From contig JADFHF010000025.1 in the NCBI GenBank assembly GCA_022567305.1, forward strand, positions 1 to 55,677: a DNA stretch of 55,677 nucleotides, read 5' to 3'. The translations under genes were made by a program, and so were the position numbers. A model generated the notes under the pieces. That model had not been told where the DNA came from. It made no database searches and saw only the letters and a program-made list of their open reading frames with translations. This document shows, piece after piece, positions 1 to 9,217 of the stretch (position 1 is its first letter; every line of letters starts with the position of its first letter). This stretch comes from Bacteroidota bacterium (GTDB lineage: Bacteria > Bacteroidota > Rhodothermia > Rhodothermales > UBA10348).

Positions 1-116
1 CTAAGGCCTGGCTTTTCCCGATCAGTGGGGAGTTTGAGTATTCGGAGCTGTCCGTCGACGAGATACACGAAATCCGTAAACGTTCCGCCAACATCGATCC
101 CGATCAATTTGGACAT
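1..116 (-). CDS. Hydantoinase A/5-oxoprolinase family protein, N-terminal fragment
   Basis: The minus strand opens with ATG at 116-114 and reads 38 codons to the window edge; the rest of the gene lies to the left. The protein starts MSKLIGIDVGGTFTDFVYL, the nucleotide-binding 'G-I-D-V-G-G-T-F-T-D' opening of the HyuA/OplA (hydantoinase A, N-methylhydantoinase, 5-oxoprolinase, acetone carboxylase beta) family. A good ribosome binding site (AAGGAG) lies about nine bases upstream of the ATG. The family hydrolyses cyclic amides in an ATP-dependent reaction or carboxylates ketones; which substrate applies cannot be told from the first 38 residues. It is downstream of, and on the same strand as, the two-component pair at 259-3054, with a gap of 142 bases. 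Confidence 0.85.
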   Translation of the reverse strand, partial: MSKLIGIDVGGTFTDFVYLVDGQLRILKLPTDREKPGL

Positions 117-258
117 CTCGACAAACTCCTTCAGTTCGATCTGCGAATATATTGCACAGATTTCTTGAAGAACCTCCAGAATCAACTCGAGCCCAGTTCA
201 CTTCACTCCTGAACGCAGAGAAAGAGTTGGTAACTCGTTCGGGAAAAGACGCTCGGGC

Positions 259-951
259 TCAGCTAGAGGTCAGGTCGCCCTCAATGTCGAGCGGAATGAG
301 GCCACGCTGAAGCGCAAATCGAATCATGTCCGCATGATTCTTCACTTCTAGCTTCTTCATGATATTTGAGCGGTGCTTTTCGACCGTTCTCGTACTGATC
401 GTGAGCTTTTGCGAGATTTCGGTGGCGGACATACCTTCACCGACTAGTTGTAGCACCTCGCGTTCTCGAGCTGTGAGCAGTTCGTAACGATCGGCGAGTA
501 TCGGCTCACGATGCACACGACTAGCGAGGCCCTTGCTGAGGAAACGTTTTCCAATCAGAGCACTTGCGATGGCGTCGTTAAGCTCCTTGATATCTGAATT
601 CTTGAGGACGTATCCTAGCGCACCGTTTCGGAAAGCACGGGAGACATATGAGTCGCTCGAATACATAGAAAGAACGACGACGGCCGTGTTGGGATAATCC
701 TTATGAACGCGCCGAGTCACTTCCAGCCCATCCAGGCCGGGCATTCGAAGATCAGCAATGAGAACGTCGGGGCGATGTTCTTTCACCAGTTCCAGGGCCG
801 TTGCTCCGTCGCCACATTCGGCAACAACTGTGTGTTTGGTCGTCTGGGTTAGAAACGCTCGAATCCCTTCTCGAACGATAGGATGATCTTCAACGAGAAC
901 AACGGTGGCCATTCCGCTACCCGCAGGCGAAGTTTCAACAGTATTATCCAT
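259..951 (-). CDS. LuxR/NarL-family response regulator
   Basis: A 230-residue two-component response regulator. The receiver domain spans roughly residues 16-135 (VVLVEDHPIVREGI at the start, phosphoacceptor Asp67 in DVLIADLRMPGLDG, conserved Lys in YVLKNSD), and a LuxR-type helix-turn-helix spans about 157-222 (LTAREREVLQLV, STRTVEKHRSNIMKKL). It should bind DNA after phosphorylation by the kinase encoded directly upstream on the same strand; the gap is 48 bases and the two are surely co-transcribed. An internal ATG at codon 14 (912-910, giving MATVVLVEDHP) fits the family's usual N-terminus and may be the true start; neither candidate has a strong Shine-Dalgarno sequence. The target genes are not visible from the sequence. 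Confidence 0.93.
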   Translation of the reverse strand: MDNTVETSPAGSGMATVVLVEDHPIVREGIRAFLTQTTKHTVVAECGDGATALELVKEHRPDVLIADLRMPGLDGLEVTRRVHKDYPNTAVVVLSMYSSDSYVSRAFRNGALGYVLKNSDIKELNDAIASALIGKRFLSKGLASRVHREPILADRYELLTAREREVLQLVGEGMSATEISQKLTISTRTVEKHRSNIMKKLEVKNHADMIRFALQRGLIPLDIEGDLTSS

Positions 952-999
952 TTCTATAACGTAATTACCATTGATATCACGACATGGTTATCGAAGAAT

Positions 1000-3054
1000 C
1001 TATACGGGAAGCCGAGCTCGCATGGTTGTGCCTTCACCGGCAATACTTTCTATCTCGAGAGATCCACCCAATAGAACCGCTCTCTCCCTCATTCCATCCA
1101 GACCGATACGATCAGGTGGATTGCTGTTCAAACCTACCGTACCCACTCCCTTGTCCGCAACGACAATCTCAAGCTCGCCATTTTTGCGTTTCACGCTAAC
1201 CGAAGCGGCCTGCACAAACGCGTGTCGGGCGACGTTGTTAAGCGCTTCTTGCGTAATTCGAAAAGTGGCAATCTGCAATTCCTGGCTAATGCTTCCGTCG
1301 TCGTCCAGGTCTACATCTACATCGAGGGCGATGCCGTGCCGATCCTCGTATTCTCTGAAATGGGCCAATAGGGTCGAACGGAGTCCGAGCTGATCCAGCG
1401 ATACAGGCCGTAACCGATGGGTAATGTGATGTATTCGATCGATCAGCTCATCAACAAATCGCTCTGCTCGAACCACATATTCGTCAGGTTGGTCTGACTG
1501 CCGACTGGTCATTTGCAATGCCAATTGAATGGCGGCTAGAAGACCGCCAGCTTCGTCATGCAGATCAAGCGCGATTCTTCGGCGCTCTTCCTCCTGGACG
1601 GTCGAGAGGCGACGCGAAAGCCGAAGGAGTTGTTCATGAGCGTGCTTCGTTTCCTCAAATAGCGTACTGAAACGCATTTCAGATTGCCGTAGGCTGTTAA
1701 GCATCAGATGATGATCCGTTATATCAAGGACGGTTCCAAGTGCTTTCAGCCCCGTGGCCTCATCTCCAAAGCGTTCGCCTTGACCTATTAGATACCTGAT
1801 GTTGCCGTCCGGCCACACTATGCGAAACTGTATCTCGAACGGAACGCCGTCCTCGTACAAGGATTTGAGTGCAGCTCCCACCTCTGGGACATCATCGGGA
1901 TGTACTAAGCGAATAAAGTTTTCGGTAGATGGGACAAACGTTTCTGGGTCAACCCCGAGAATCTTCAGGCCTTGGTCGGAATACGTAGATCGATTTTCAG
2001 ATAGGTCTCGTTCCCAGTGGCCGATATGGGCAATTCGCAACGCTTCTGATAGGGATCGTTGACTCTCAGACTGAACTTTTTCAATATCCGGGCGATCAAT
2101 TGTTCGAAGAATGTAGAATGAGTAACCCTCTAGACTGTCACCTGTAATAATGGGTTCAACTACCGCAACAAGCGGTGTTGCCCCGTTTCCGTTAGACGGA
2201 TAGTTGAATTCGAATTTGTGAAAGAGCAGCTGCTCCTTGACACGCCCAAGAATAGGTTTTAGAAATTCCTCTCTGAAGTACGGTGCAAATGAGAAGATCG
2301 AGTCGCCCACATGAACGTTCGGCGTCAGGCTCGAAAATGCCAAGTTTACATACGTAACCGTCCCCTCCGCGTCACAGAACAAGATGTATAGAGGAGACTT
2401 TAATTTCGAAGAACCCTGCTTCGCACCTTCTAATCTAATCGACGACGCCTCGATCGATTTTCCATCCGTCACATCCTGCGTGGTCCCATAGCGTCTTGGT
2501 GATGAACCATCGTCTCCGTCTTCGACCATGGCTTTCGTATGTAAGATGCGGATCTCGCCATCTGGACGATGGATACGATACATGATGGAAAGTCCGACCA
2601 TCTCTGCACCCTCCTGGCGAATATGGTTCTGCACGCGCGCTCGGTCTTCCGCAACCACTCTAGCCATGATCGATCGAACCGTTGGTATAAACGATTTGGG
2701 ATCTAGACCATGAATTTTATAGGTCTCATCCGACCAGGTTATTTCACCAGTGTCCAACAGGAGCTCCCAGGTGCCGATTCCGGTCAGTGCCTGTGTTTTC
2801 GAAAGCTGCGATTGGGCATGTTGCAGGGCTGCAAGCGAGTCATCGCGCTCCTGCTTCAACGATTTTATCTCCTCGCGGTAGCGTTTGATGAGAATCATTG
2901 CTTCTTCGCGTGAAGGAGAAGATTCTGGTGTCTTCACAGCGTCATTAGACTGGAAATGCGTTATAGTCGGGCAGAGGAGTCGATCCCTGAATAGGTCTGA
3001 TCCCGTCCAGTAAAATACGCAAAACGACGCATGTGTATTCGTTCGCTCATCCAT
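1000..3054 (-). CDS. PAS-domain sensor histidine kinase (HisKA_3/NarX type)
   Basis: A 684-residue kinase without convincing membrane segments, so probably cytoplasmic. In order: an N-terminal coiled-coil-like stretch (about 50-85), a PAS/PAC unit (about 85-205, ending GTTQDVTDG), a second divergent PAS-like region (about 215-325), a PAS/PAC unit (about 335-455, ending GTVLDITDHH), a HisKA_3 dimerisation domain with phospho-acceptor His499 in RRIALDLHDEAGG, and a HATPase domain (about 590-684, with DKGVGTVGL and GLDGMRERAVLLGG). This architecture pairs with NarL/LuxR regulators, and the regulator at 259-951 follows directly. The first ~50 residues look poorly conserved, and a start further downstream, such as the Met of AMILIKRYREEIKSL, is possible. 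It is divergent from the amidohydrolase at 3173 with about 118 bases between. Confidence 0.93.
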   Translation of the reverse strand: MDERTNTHASFCVFYWTGSDLFRDRLLCPTITHFQSNDAVKTPESSPSREEAMILIKRYREEIKSLKQERDDSLAALQHAQSQLSKTQALTGIGTWELLLDTGEITWSDETYKIHGLDPKSFIPTVRSIMARVVAEDRARVQNHIRQEGAEMVGLSIMYRIHRPDGEIRILHTKAMVEDGDDGSSPRRYGTTQDVTDGKSIEASSIRLEGAKQGSSKLKSPLYILFCDAEGTVTYVNLAFSSLTPNVHVGDSIFSFAPYFREEFLKPILGRVKEQLLFHKFEFNYPSNGNGATPLVAVVEPIITGDSLEGYSFYILRTIDRPDIEKVQSESQRSLSEALRIAHIGHWERDLSENRSTYSDQGLKILGVDPETFVPSTENFIRLVHPDDVPEVGAALKSLYEDGVPFEIQFRIVWPDGNIRYLIGQGERFGDEATGLKALGTVLDITDHHLMLNSLRQSEMRFSTLFEETKHAHEQLLRLSRRLSTVQEEERRRIALDLHDEAGGLLAAIQLALQMTSRQSDQPDEYVVRAERFVDELIDRIHHITHRLRPVSLDQLGLRSTLLAHFREYEDRHGIALDVDVDLDDDGSISQELQIATFRITQEALNNVARHAFVQAASVSVKRKNGELEIVVADKGVGTVGLNSNPPDRIGLDGMRERAVLLGGSLEIESIAGEGTTMRARLPV

Positions 3055-3172
3055 GTATCCGCTCCTGAAAAATAAACGCTCCTCTAAATCGTTGAGAACG
3101 ATCCTGGGATGATGTGGAATTGGTTAGATTGTTTTCAATTAGCGAAAACAAACATTCCCACTTGATTCAAAA

Positions 3173-4786
3173 ATGACGAGTAACAAGCCGCTCCTACTTT
3201 TAGTTTTAGTCTGGTGGACGGTTATTCCGTTGATTGCGCAGGACAGACCCCTGGATTCCTATACAAGCGACGGCGACGGCCCGTACGATCGGCTGATTAT
3301 TCGCGGTGCAACGATGATTGAGGGTTCGGGCGCCCCACCCGTAGGGCCTGTTGATATTGTAATCGAAAAGGATAGAATTACTCAGATTCAAAACGTGGGA
3401 GTTCCGGGCCTACCGATCAATCCTGATCGAAGACCTGTTGCCGGCGATCGGGAAATTGATGCGTCGGGTATGTATGTCTTACCGGGATTCGTGGATATGC
3501 ATGGGCATCCTCATACTTCGCAGTCTGGTCAAGGTGTGCCCCTTGAATACGTACTGAAGTTATGGCTGGCTCACGGCATTACAACGAGTCGAGTGGTTGG
3601 CGCAAAAGGGGTGGACTGGATTATTGAACTTCAAAGGTTGAGCGACGAGAACAAGATCACGTCTCCGCGAATCGTCGCATATCCCGGATTCGGTCAAGAC
3701 TTTGGTCGATCTATCGAATCTGCGGAAGACGCACGCGAATGGGTGCGTTGGGTTAAAACGCGCGGTGCGAACGGGATCAAGTTTTTCGGTGCACCGCCGG
3801 AGATCATGACAGCAGCCTTGGATGAAGCGAGCAATCAAGGCCTTCGTTCAACAGAGCACCATGCTCAACTGAACGTCACACGCATGAATGTGCTATCAAC
3901 CGCAAACCTGGGTCTGATGTCCATGGAACACTGGTATGGGCTTCCTGAGGCTCTTTTCGAGAGCCAGGTCATTCAAAATTATCCTCCCGATTACAACTAC
4001 CTCAATGAACAACACCGATTTGGGGAAGCAGGTCGGCTCTGGAAGCAGGCCGCGGCACCGTACAGCGAACATTGGAACAGCGTGATGAACGAGTTATTGG
4101 AACTCGATTTCACCATCGATCCCACATTTGTAGCCTATCTGGCGAGCCGCGACCTTATGCGGCAGAGCCGAAACACCTGGCACGCACTCTATACCATGCC
4201 ATCGCTTTGGGAGTGGTATCGGCCCAGTCGAGATGCCCACGGGTCATACTGGTTCTATTGGACCACGGAAGATGAGATGAACTGGAAGGAGAATTACCGG
4301 CTCTGGATGAAGTTCATCAATGAGTACAAAAATCGCGGGGGACGTGTGACGCTTGGTAGCGATTCAGGTTACATCTACAATTTGTACGGGTTCGGATATA
4401 TACAAGAGATGGAGCTGATGAGGGAAGCGGGTTTTCACCCGCTGGAAGTTATTCGTTCGGCTACGATCCTGGGAGCTGAAGCGGTTGGACTGGATGCAGA
4501 CATCGGAACGATTCAGGTCGGTAAGAAGGCGGATCTTGTCATCGTTCCGGAAAATCCGTTGGCGAATCTGAAAGTACTTTTTGGAACCGGAGCGCTTCGC
4601 CTGAACGACGAAACCGGAGAAGTCGAAATTGTAGGCGGAATTCAATGGACCATTAAAGACGGTATTGTATTTAATGCCAAAGAGTTACTTGCAGACGTTA
4701 GAGCAATGGTTGAGGAATCAAAAGCCGAGATGGGTCTTCCTGCAGGACCCATGCCGATGTCTATCGAAACCACCACCGATCACTAG
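3173..4786 (+). CDS. Exported amidohydrolase
   Basis: A 537-residue metal-dependent hydrolase of the amidohydrolase superfamily. It begins with a clear Sec signal peptide (MTSNKPLLLLVLVWWTVIPL, cleaved near IAQ-D), so it acts in the periplasm or outside the cell. The composite beta-sandwich segment (YDRLIIRGATMIEGSG) is followed by the metal-binding motif GFVDMHGHPHT with the first His at about 110, later His residues (TEHHAQL, MEHWYG), a catalytic-region Asp in VTLGSDSGY, and the C-terminal GTIQVGKKADLVIV typical of the family. The substrate cannot be deduced; relatives include imidazolonepropionase- and prolidase-like enzymes. It ends 15 bases before the GH95 gene, so the two are probably one transcription unit. 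Confidence 0.9.
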   Translation: MTSNKPLLLLVLVWWTVIPLIAQDRPLDSYTSDGDGPYDRLIIRGATMIEGSGAPPVGPVDIVIEKDRITQIQNVGVPGLPINPDRRPVAGDREIDASGMYVLPGFVDMHGHPHTSQSGQGVPLEYVLKLWLAHGITTSRVVGAKGVDWIIELQRLSDENKITSPRIVAYPGFGQDFGRSIESAEDAREWVRWVKTRGANGIKFFGAPPEIMTAALDEASNQGLRSTEHHAQLNVTRMNVLSTANLGLMSMEHWYGLPEALFESQVIQNYPPDYNYLNEQHRFGEAGRLWKQAAAPYSEHWNSVMNELLELDFTIDPTFVAYLASRDLMRQSRNTWHALYTMPSLWEWYRPSRDAHGSYWFYWTTEDEMNWKENYRLWMKFINEYKNRGGRVTLGSDSGYIYNLYGFGYIQEMELMREAGFHPLEVIRSATILGAEAVGLDADIGTIQVGKKADLVIVPENPLANLKVLFGTGALRLNDETGEVEIVGGIQWTIKDGIVFNAKELLADVRAMVEESKAEMGLPAGPMPMSIETTTDH

Positions 4787-4801
4787 CAAACGCCGAGTAG
4801 C

Positions 4802-7243
4802 ATGAGATGCCTCGCCATCTTCACGCTCTTATTTTTCCTGAGTTCATGGGTTGCTGTCGGCCAGATTGAATCTCGAGATGCGCCGTGGAGGGACTATCGC
4901 TTGTGGTACGAAGCACCTGCGCCAACCTGGGACCAGGCTCTACCCGTGGGGAATGGCCGACTCGGTGCCATGGTATTTGGCGAGTCGGCACACGAACGCA
5001 TACAATTCAACGAAGAGACTCTCTGGTCTGGAGGTCCATATGATCCCACTGTCGAAGGAGCTTCATGGGCCCTGCCTGAGATCCAACGTCTACTCTTCGA
5101 AGGCGACGTGCCGAAAGCGCATAATCTTTTCGGCCGGTCCATGATGGGTGTACCGTTCGAGCAGATGAAATATCAGCCGTTGGGAAATCTACGGTTCGAT
5201 TTTCCTGAACACGAAGAAGTCGATGACTATCGGCGCGAACTCGATCTGGATCGTGCCATTGCAACGGTCGCCTATCGCATCGGCGACGTCAACTATTTTC
5301 GAGAGATCTTCTCGTCGGCCGTTGATCAGGTCATCGTCGTTCGTATCAGTGCAGATCGACCTGGAGCGGTGACGTTTTCTGCCAACTTGCACGGGGTGAG
5401 AAATCCAGCGCATTCGAACTATGGGACGGACTACTTTCAGATGGATGGTCTTCCACCAAATGCGCTACGGATCACCGGGAAGAGTTCCGACTACCTGGGA
5501 ATTGAGGGTCAGGTCCGGTACGAAGCCCGGGTCGTAGCTCGGATCGATGGAGGTGACATGGACGTTGATTACAAGACGCTACAGGTGAGAAAAGCCAATT
5601 CTGCTACGCTTTTTATCGCGGCAGCTACGAATTTTGTCTCCTACGAAGACGTTAGCGGTGATCCAGAAGGCCGTGTAACGGCAACGCTGGATGCCGTCAA
5701 GGATCGCACGTATCAAGAGATCCGGGCTGATCATATTGAAGAGCACCGTAGCTGGTTTCGACGGGTGTCAATCGATTTGGGAAGAACGAAGGCCAGCGAT
5801 TGGCCAACGGATAAGAGAATTGAGCAACTCGCGAATCAGACGGATCCGCAACTCGCGGCACTTTATTACCAGTTTGGGCGGTACCTCCTCATTGCTAGCT
5901 CACATCCGGGCACACAACCCGCAAATCTCCAGGGAATCTGGAATGACAGTTCAAATCCCTCCTGGGACAGTAAATACACGATCAATGTGAATCTTCCCAT
6001 GAACTATTGGCCAGCTGAGGTGGGAAATCTGGCCGAACTCGTCGAACCATTGGAAGGATTCATCAGGGACGTTTCCAAGACGGGGCAGAGTGTTGCCAGG
6101 GAGCATTGGGACGCTCGGGGTTGGGTTCTGCATCAGAACTCGGATATTTGGCGCGCTACCGCCCCGATGGACGGTCCGTCCTGGGGAGCCTGGCCTGTAG
6201 GAGGGGCGTGGTTGATCACGCACCTGGGAGAGAAGTATCGATTTGACGGCGACAAGAATTCACTCCGCAGTATTTATTCTATTCTGAGAGGGCAGGCACA
6301 GTTTCTGTCGGACATATTGGTTGAGCATCCCGCGAAAGGATGGCTCGTAACGGCGCCTTCAAATTCGCCTGAGAATTTTCCTGCGTGGCCCGGCAACGGT
6401 CGGTTTTTTGACGAAGTCAGCGGACTTTTTCTCAAAGCACGAACCATGACCGTCGGCCCAACTATGGATATGCAGATAATCCGTCAGGTTTTTGATGACT
6501 TCGTTTTTGTAGCCAATGAGCTTGGTCTAGATGATAATTTGATCCAGACCGTCAGCGATCAGAAAGACCGCCTTGCCCCTAATCAAATTGGAAAATATGG
6601 CCAGCTTCAAGAGTGGATAGAGGATTGGGACGAACTTGAGCCAGAGCATCGACACCTGTCCCACCTGTGGGGACTTTACCCCGGAAGCGAGATTTCTCCT
6701 TTTCGGACCCCTGATCTGGCGGAGGCAGCAGCAATCAGTTTAGAGCGACGAGGTACTGGAGGTTGTGGTTGGTCTTATGGATGGAAGATGGCGCTCTGGG
6801 CACGACTTCTTCGAGGAGAACCAGCTCTCCACGAGTTCGATGCCTTGCTGCAAGAATCATCGCTTCCAAACTTGTTTTCAAAATGTGGGATAACCCTCCA
6901 AGTGGATGGAAATTTCGGGGCCACGGCAGGTATTGCTGAGATGCTACTACAGTCGCATGAAGGGGCGATCCATTTTCTTCCAGCTTTGCCGTCGGCCTGG
7001 GGGACGGGCTCCGTTCATGGATTCAGGGCGCGGGGCGGATTCGAAATTGATTTTGACTGGGAGGGAGGACGGATATTCCGGGCACAGATCCATTCCACTC
7101 TAGGAAATGTGTTAACCATCGCGTCAACGAATCCCGTTCGAATTCCGACTACTGGAGAGCTACACGAGCCCAGGAACGGTATGTTATCGATGGAAACTAC
7201 ACGTGGAGAGGTGATAGATATAGAGTTTGTCTACGAACGTTGA
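4802..7243 (+). CDS. GH95-family alpha-L-fucosidase, exported
   Basis: An 813-residue glycoside hydrolase of family 95 (inverting alpha-1,2-L-fucosidase; some members are alpha-L-galactosidases). A signal peptide (MRCLAIFTLLFFLSSWVAVG) precedes the N-terminal beta domain with WYEAPAPTWDQALPVGNGRL and FNEETLWSGGPYD. The (alpha/alpha)6 domain carries GTQPANLQGIWND, the Asn-rich NVNLPMNYWPAE motif near residue 395 (the catalytic Asn pair of the family), APSNSPEN near 520, TVGPTMDMQIIRQ near 555 and QVDGNFGATAGIAEML near 700, whose Asp is the family's catalytic base partner. The length matches the family. It probably removes fucose from host or algal glycans. It follows the exported amidohydrolase by 15 bases and its stop overlaps a small ORF. 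Confidence 0.95.
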   Translation: MRCLAIFTLLFFLSSWVAVGQIESRDAPWRDYRLWYEAPAPTWDQALPVGNGRLGAMVFGESAHERIQFNEETLWSGGPYDPTVEGASWALPEIQRLLFEGDVPKAHNLFGRSMMGVPFEQMKYQPLGNLRFDFPEHEEVDDYRRELDLDRAIATVAYRIGDVNYFREIFSSAVDQVIVVRISADRPGAVTFSANLHGVRNPAHSNYGTDYFQMDGLPPNALRITGKSSDYLGIEGQVRYEARVVARIDGGDMDVDYKTLQVRKANSATLFIAAATNFVSYEDVSGDPEGRVTATLDAVKDRTYQEIRADHIEEHRSWFRRVSIDLGRTKASDWPTDKRIEQLANQTDPQLAALYYQFGRYLLIASSHPGTQPANLQGIWNDSSNPSWDSKYTINVNLPMNYWPAEVGNLAELVEPLEGFIRDVSKTGQSVAREHWDARGWVLHQNSDIWRATAPMDGPSWGAWPVGGAWLITHLGEKYRFDGDKNSLRSIYSILRGQAQFLSDILVEHPAKGWLVTAPSNSPENFPAWPGNGRFFDEVSGLFLKARTMTVGPTMDMQIIRQVFDDFVFVANELGLDDNLIQTVSDQKDRLAPNQIGKYGQLQEWIEDWDELEPEHRHLSHLWGLYPGSEISPFRTPDLAEAAAISLERRGTGGCGWSYGWKMALWARLLRGEPALHEFDALLQESSLPNLFSKCGITLQVDGNFGATAGIAEMLLQSHEGAIHFLPALPSAWGTGSVHGFRARGGFEIDFDWEGGRIFRAQIHSTLGNVLTIASTNPVRIPTTGELHEPRNGMLSMETTRGEVIDIEFVYER

Positions 7244-7521
7244 TCGACGTACCGAGTGAATGCATGGCACGAACTAACGATCCTTCGCGCCTGGCAACAC
7301 GAATCGTAGCGCACCTTTGCGGGGGCCTGGTATATGTTACAGCAGATACATATCCAAAGAATCCTGGACGCGACTTATCCTGTTACACATTTGAACTCGT
7401 GCTCAGCGACAACGATTTCTGTGGACCTGGAATCATCTCCGGTGGAAATTTTAGTAGTTTTTCAAACACGATCGCTAGCTCGCTGGAACGTTTCCGCCAA
7501 GAACTAATGGCAATCTGTTAG
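7240..7521 (+). CDS. Small ORF of unknown function between GH95 and AcnX genes
   Basis: This is a 93-codon reading frame with a TTG start overlapping the GH95 stop codon; an ATG at 7264 would give an 85-residue product. I recognise no family. The middle is rich in Gly, Ser and Thr (CGPGIISGGNFSSFS). It fills the space between GH95 and the AcnX large subunit almost exactly (5 bases before the next ATG), which is the main reason to list it. It has no signal peptide and no motif. It could equally be a non-coding gap that is open by chance or the remnant of a lost gene. Confidence 0.35.
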   Translation: MIDVPSECMARTNDPSRLATRIVAHLCGGLVYVTADTYPKNPGRDLSCYTFELVLSDNDFCGPGIISGGNFSSFSNTIASSLERFRQELMAIC

Positions 7522-7526
7522 GATCT

Positions 7527-8792
7527 ATGTCACTTCGATTATCCGACTCCGATCAGGCCGCTCTTGGGGGTGAAAATGGCCCCGGGACGTCCATGGCCAT
7601 GTCAATCCTGGTTCGGATGGCTGGCGTCTATGGGGTCAGTGAACTCATGGATATCACCGCGGCTCATATAGACTCTTCCATCTATATGGGAATTGCGACC
7701 ATGGAATACGCCGAGCGGTTAGTTGACCTGGGGGCGCGAGTTTCCGTTCCGTCCACCTTGAATGTGTCTGGCGTGGATGAACATGGATGGCAAGAATGGT
7801 CCGTGCCGAAACAGCACGCTGAAAACGCGAGACGGCAAATGGTGGCCTATGAAGCAATGGGTTGCATTCCCACGTGGACCTGCGCACCTTATCAGACGGA
7901 GCATAGGCCTGTTTTTGGACAGCAGATAGCCGCCGGTGAATCCAACGCTATCTGCTTCTACAATTCGGTGATTGGTGCCCGCACCGAGCGTTATCCAGAT
8001 CTTCTGGACATCTGTGCGGCCATTACCGGACGGGTACCGGCGACGGGCTTACATCTGGAAGAAAACCGCGCTGGCACGGTTTTGCTTCAGCTGATCGAAA
8101 TTCCGCTCGCCCTCCAGGACGATGATTCGTTCTATCCCGTCCTGGGTTATTTGATCGGAGGGCTCGAACCGGACGGCGTGCCTGTAATTGCCGGTGTAGA
8201 GGCAAACGTCACGGAGGATAGACACAAGGCTATTTGTGCAGGGGCGGCGACCGCAGGAGCTGTGGCCCTGTATCACCTGGTGGGTAGCACTCCCGAGGCT
8301 GGGACGATAGAGCAAGCGTTTCACGGACGCGCCGTCGATAAGACGATTGAAATTCACATGCATCAACTCGTCGGCGCATACCGGCGCCTCACCACGGCGT
8401 CGAGTGAAGCCTTGGATATGGTCGTACTCGGCAGCCCTCATTTCTCACTGGACGAATTTCGAACACTTGCGCCACTTCTCGAGGGTAAGGCACGAGATTC
8501 AGATGTGGAATTTCTAGTCACATGCAGTCGCAGTATCCGCATGATCGCAGACGAGCTTGGATTACTTGAGTCGCTGAAATCCTTCGGTGGACGGATTACG
8601 GTGGATACGTGCCCGCTTGCTACACCTATGCTCCCTGAGCGAATAAAGCGCCTGATGACCAATTCCGCGAAGTACGCCTATTATTCGCCCGGACTTTTGA
8701 ATACCGAGGTTTCGTATGGGAGCCTGCAGGATTGTGTTCGATCCGCCGTCGAGGGCCGGGTTATCAGAGACGATTCGTTATGGATGGTATAA
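7527..8792 (+). CDS. Aconitase-X (AcnX) catalytic large subunit, DUF521
   Basis: A 421-residue member of the aconitase-X group (formerly DUF521). Conserved features are the opening LSDSDQAALGGENGPGTSMAM, VSVPSTLNVSGVDEHGWQEW, the three Cys positions expected to bind an iron-sulfur cluster (WTCAPYQTEHRP, TCSRSIRM, VDTCPLATPML), SNAICFYNSVIGARTERYPD and the closing NSAKYAYYSPGLLN. Characterised relatives are cis-3-hydroxy-L-proline dehydratase in bacteria and phosphomevalonate dehydratase in archaea; a bacterial two-gene form most likely acts on hydroxyproline or a related hydroxy acid. AGGA lies five bases before the ATG. The 3' end overlaps the small-subunit gene by 13 bases, so the subunits are translationally coupled. 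Confidence 0.92.
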   Translation: MSLRLSDSDQAALGGENGPGTSMAMSILVRMAGVYGVSELMDITAAHIDSSIYMGIATMEYAERLVDLGARVSVPSTLNVSGVDEHGWQEWSVPKQHAENARRQMVAYEAMGCIPTWTCAPYQTEHRPVFGQQIAAGESNAICFYNSVIGARTERYPDLLDICAAITGRVPATGLHLEENRAGTVLLQLIEIPLALQDDDSFYPVLGYLIGGLEPDGVPVIAGVEANVTEDRHKAICAGAATAGAVALYHLVGSTPEAGTIEQAFHGRAVDKTIEIHMHQLVGAYRRLTTASSEALDMVVLGSPHFSLDEFRTLAPLLEGKARDSDVEFLVTCSRSIRMIADELGLLESLKSFGGRITVDTCPLATPMLPERIKRLMTNSAKYAYYSPGLLNTEVSYGSLQDCVRSAVEGRVIRDDSLWMV

Positions 8793-9217
8793 TCAAGGGA
8801 AAAGTAGTTGTAGCTGGAACGGCTCGGGCACTTTTACTGGCCAGCCACGAACCGCTGAGCTTTTGGGGTGGATATGATCAAGCCACGGGCGAAATCATCG
8901 ATCGACGACATCCACTGTCAGGAGAGATCGGAACCGGGAAAATTATGGCCGTTCCTTTTACCCGAGGATCGAGTACGACAACTGGAATCCTTATTGAGTC
9001 TGTTCGCGCTGGAGTAGCTCCTGCAGGCATTATTACGACCGAACCGGATTCATATCTGGCGCTGGCATCGATTGTGGCCGATGAAATGTACAGTAAATCC
9101 TTTCCGGTGATTGCCGTTGGTCAAAAGGCATTCGGTCGATTCAAATCGGGTATGGAGATCGAGATCACCGAGGAAGGAGAGATACTGTTCATCGAAGAAG
9201 CCGGAAAGGAGAGATGA
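8780..9217 (+). CDS. Aconitase-X swivelling small subunit, DUF126
   Basis: A 145-residue protein matching the DUF126 swivelling domain of aconitase-X: MDGIIKGKVVVAGTARALLL, LSFWGGYDQATGEIIDRRHP, and the conserved Ser loop PFTRGSSTTTGILIES, followed by PAGIITTEPDSYLALASIVA and PVIAVG. It completes the active site of the large subunit encoded just upstream. The frame remains open upstream to 8732, but the ATG at 8780 is preferred because the family begins at MxGxxxKGxxVVxG and this creates a normal 13-base overlap with the large-subunit gene. It ends in an ATGA overlap with the next gene (9214). Confidence 0.92.
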   Translation: MDGIIKGKVVVAGTARALLLASHEPLSFWGGYDQATGEIIDRRHPLSGEIGTGKIMAVPFTRGSSTTTGILIESVRAGVAPAGIITTEPDSYLALASIVADEMYSKSFPVIAVGQKAFGRFKSGMEIEITEEGEILFIEEAGKER

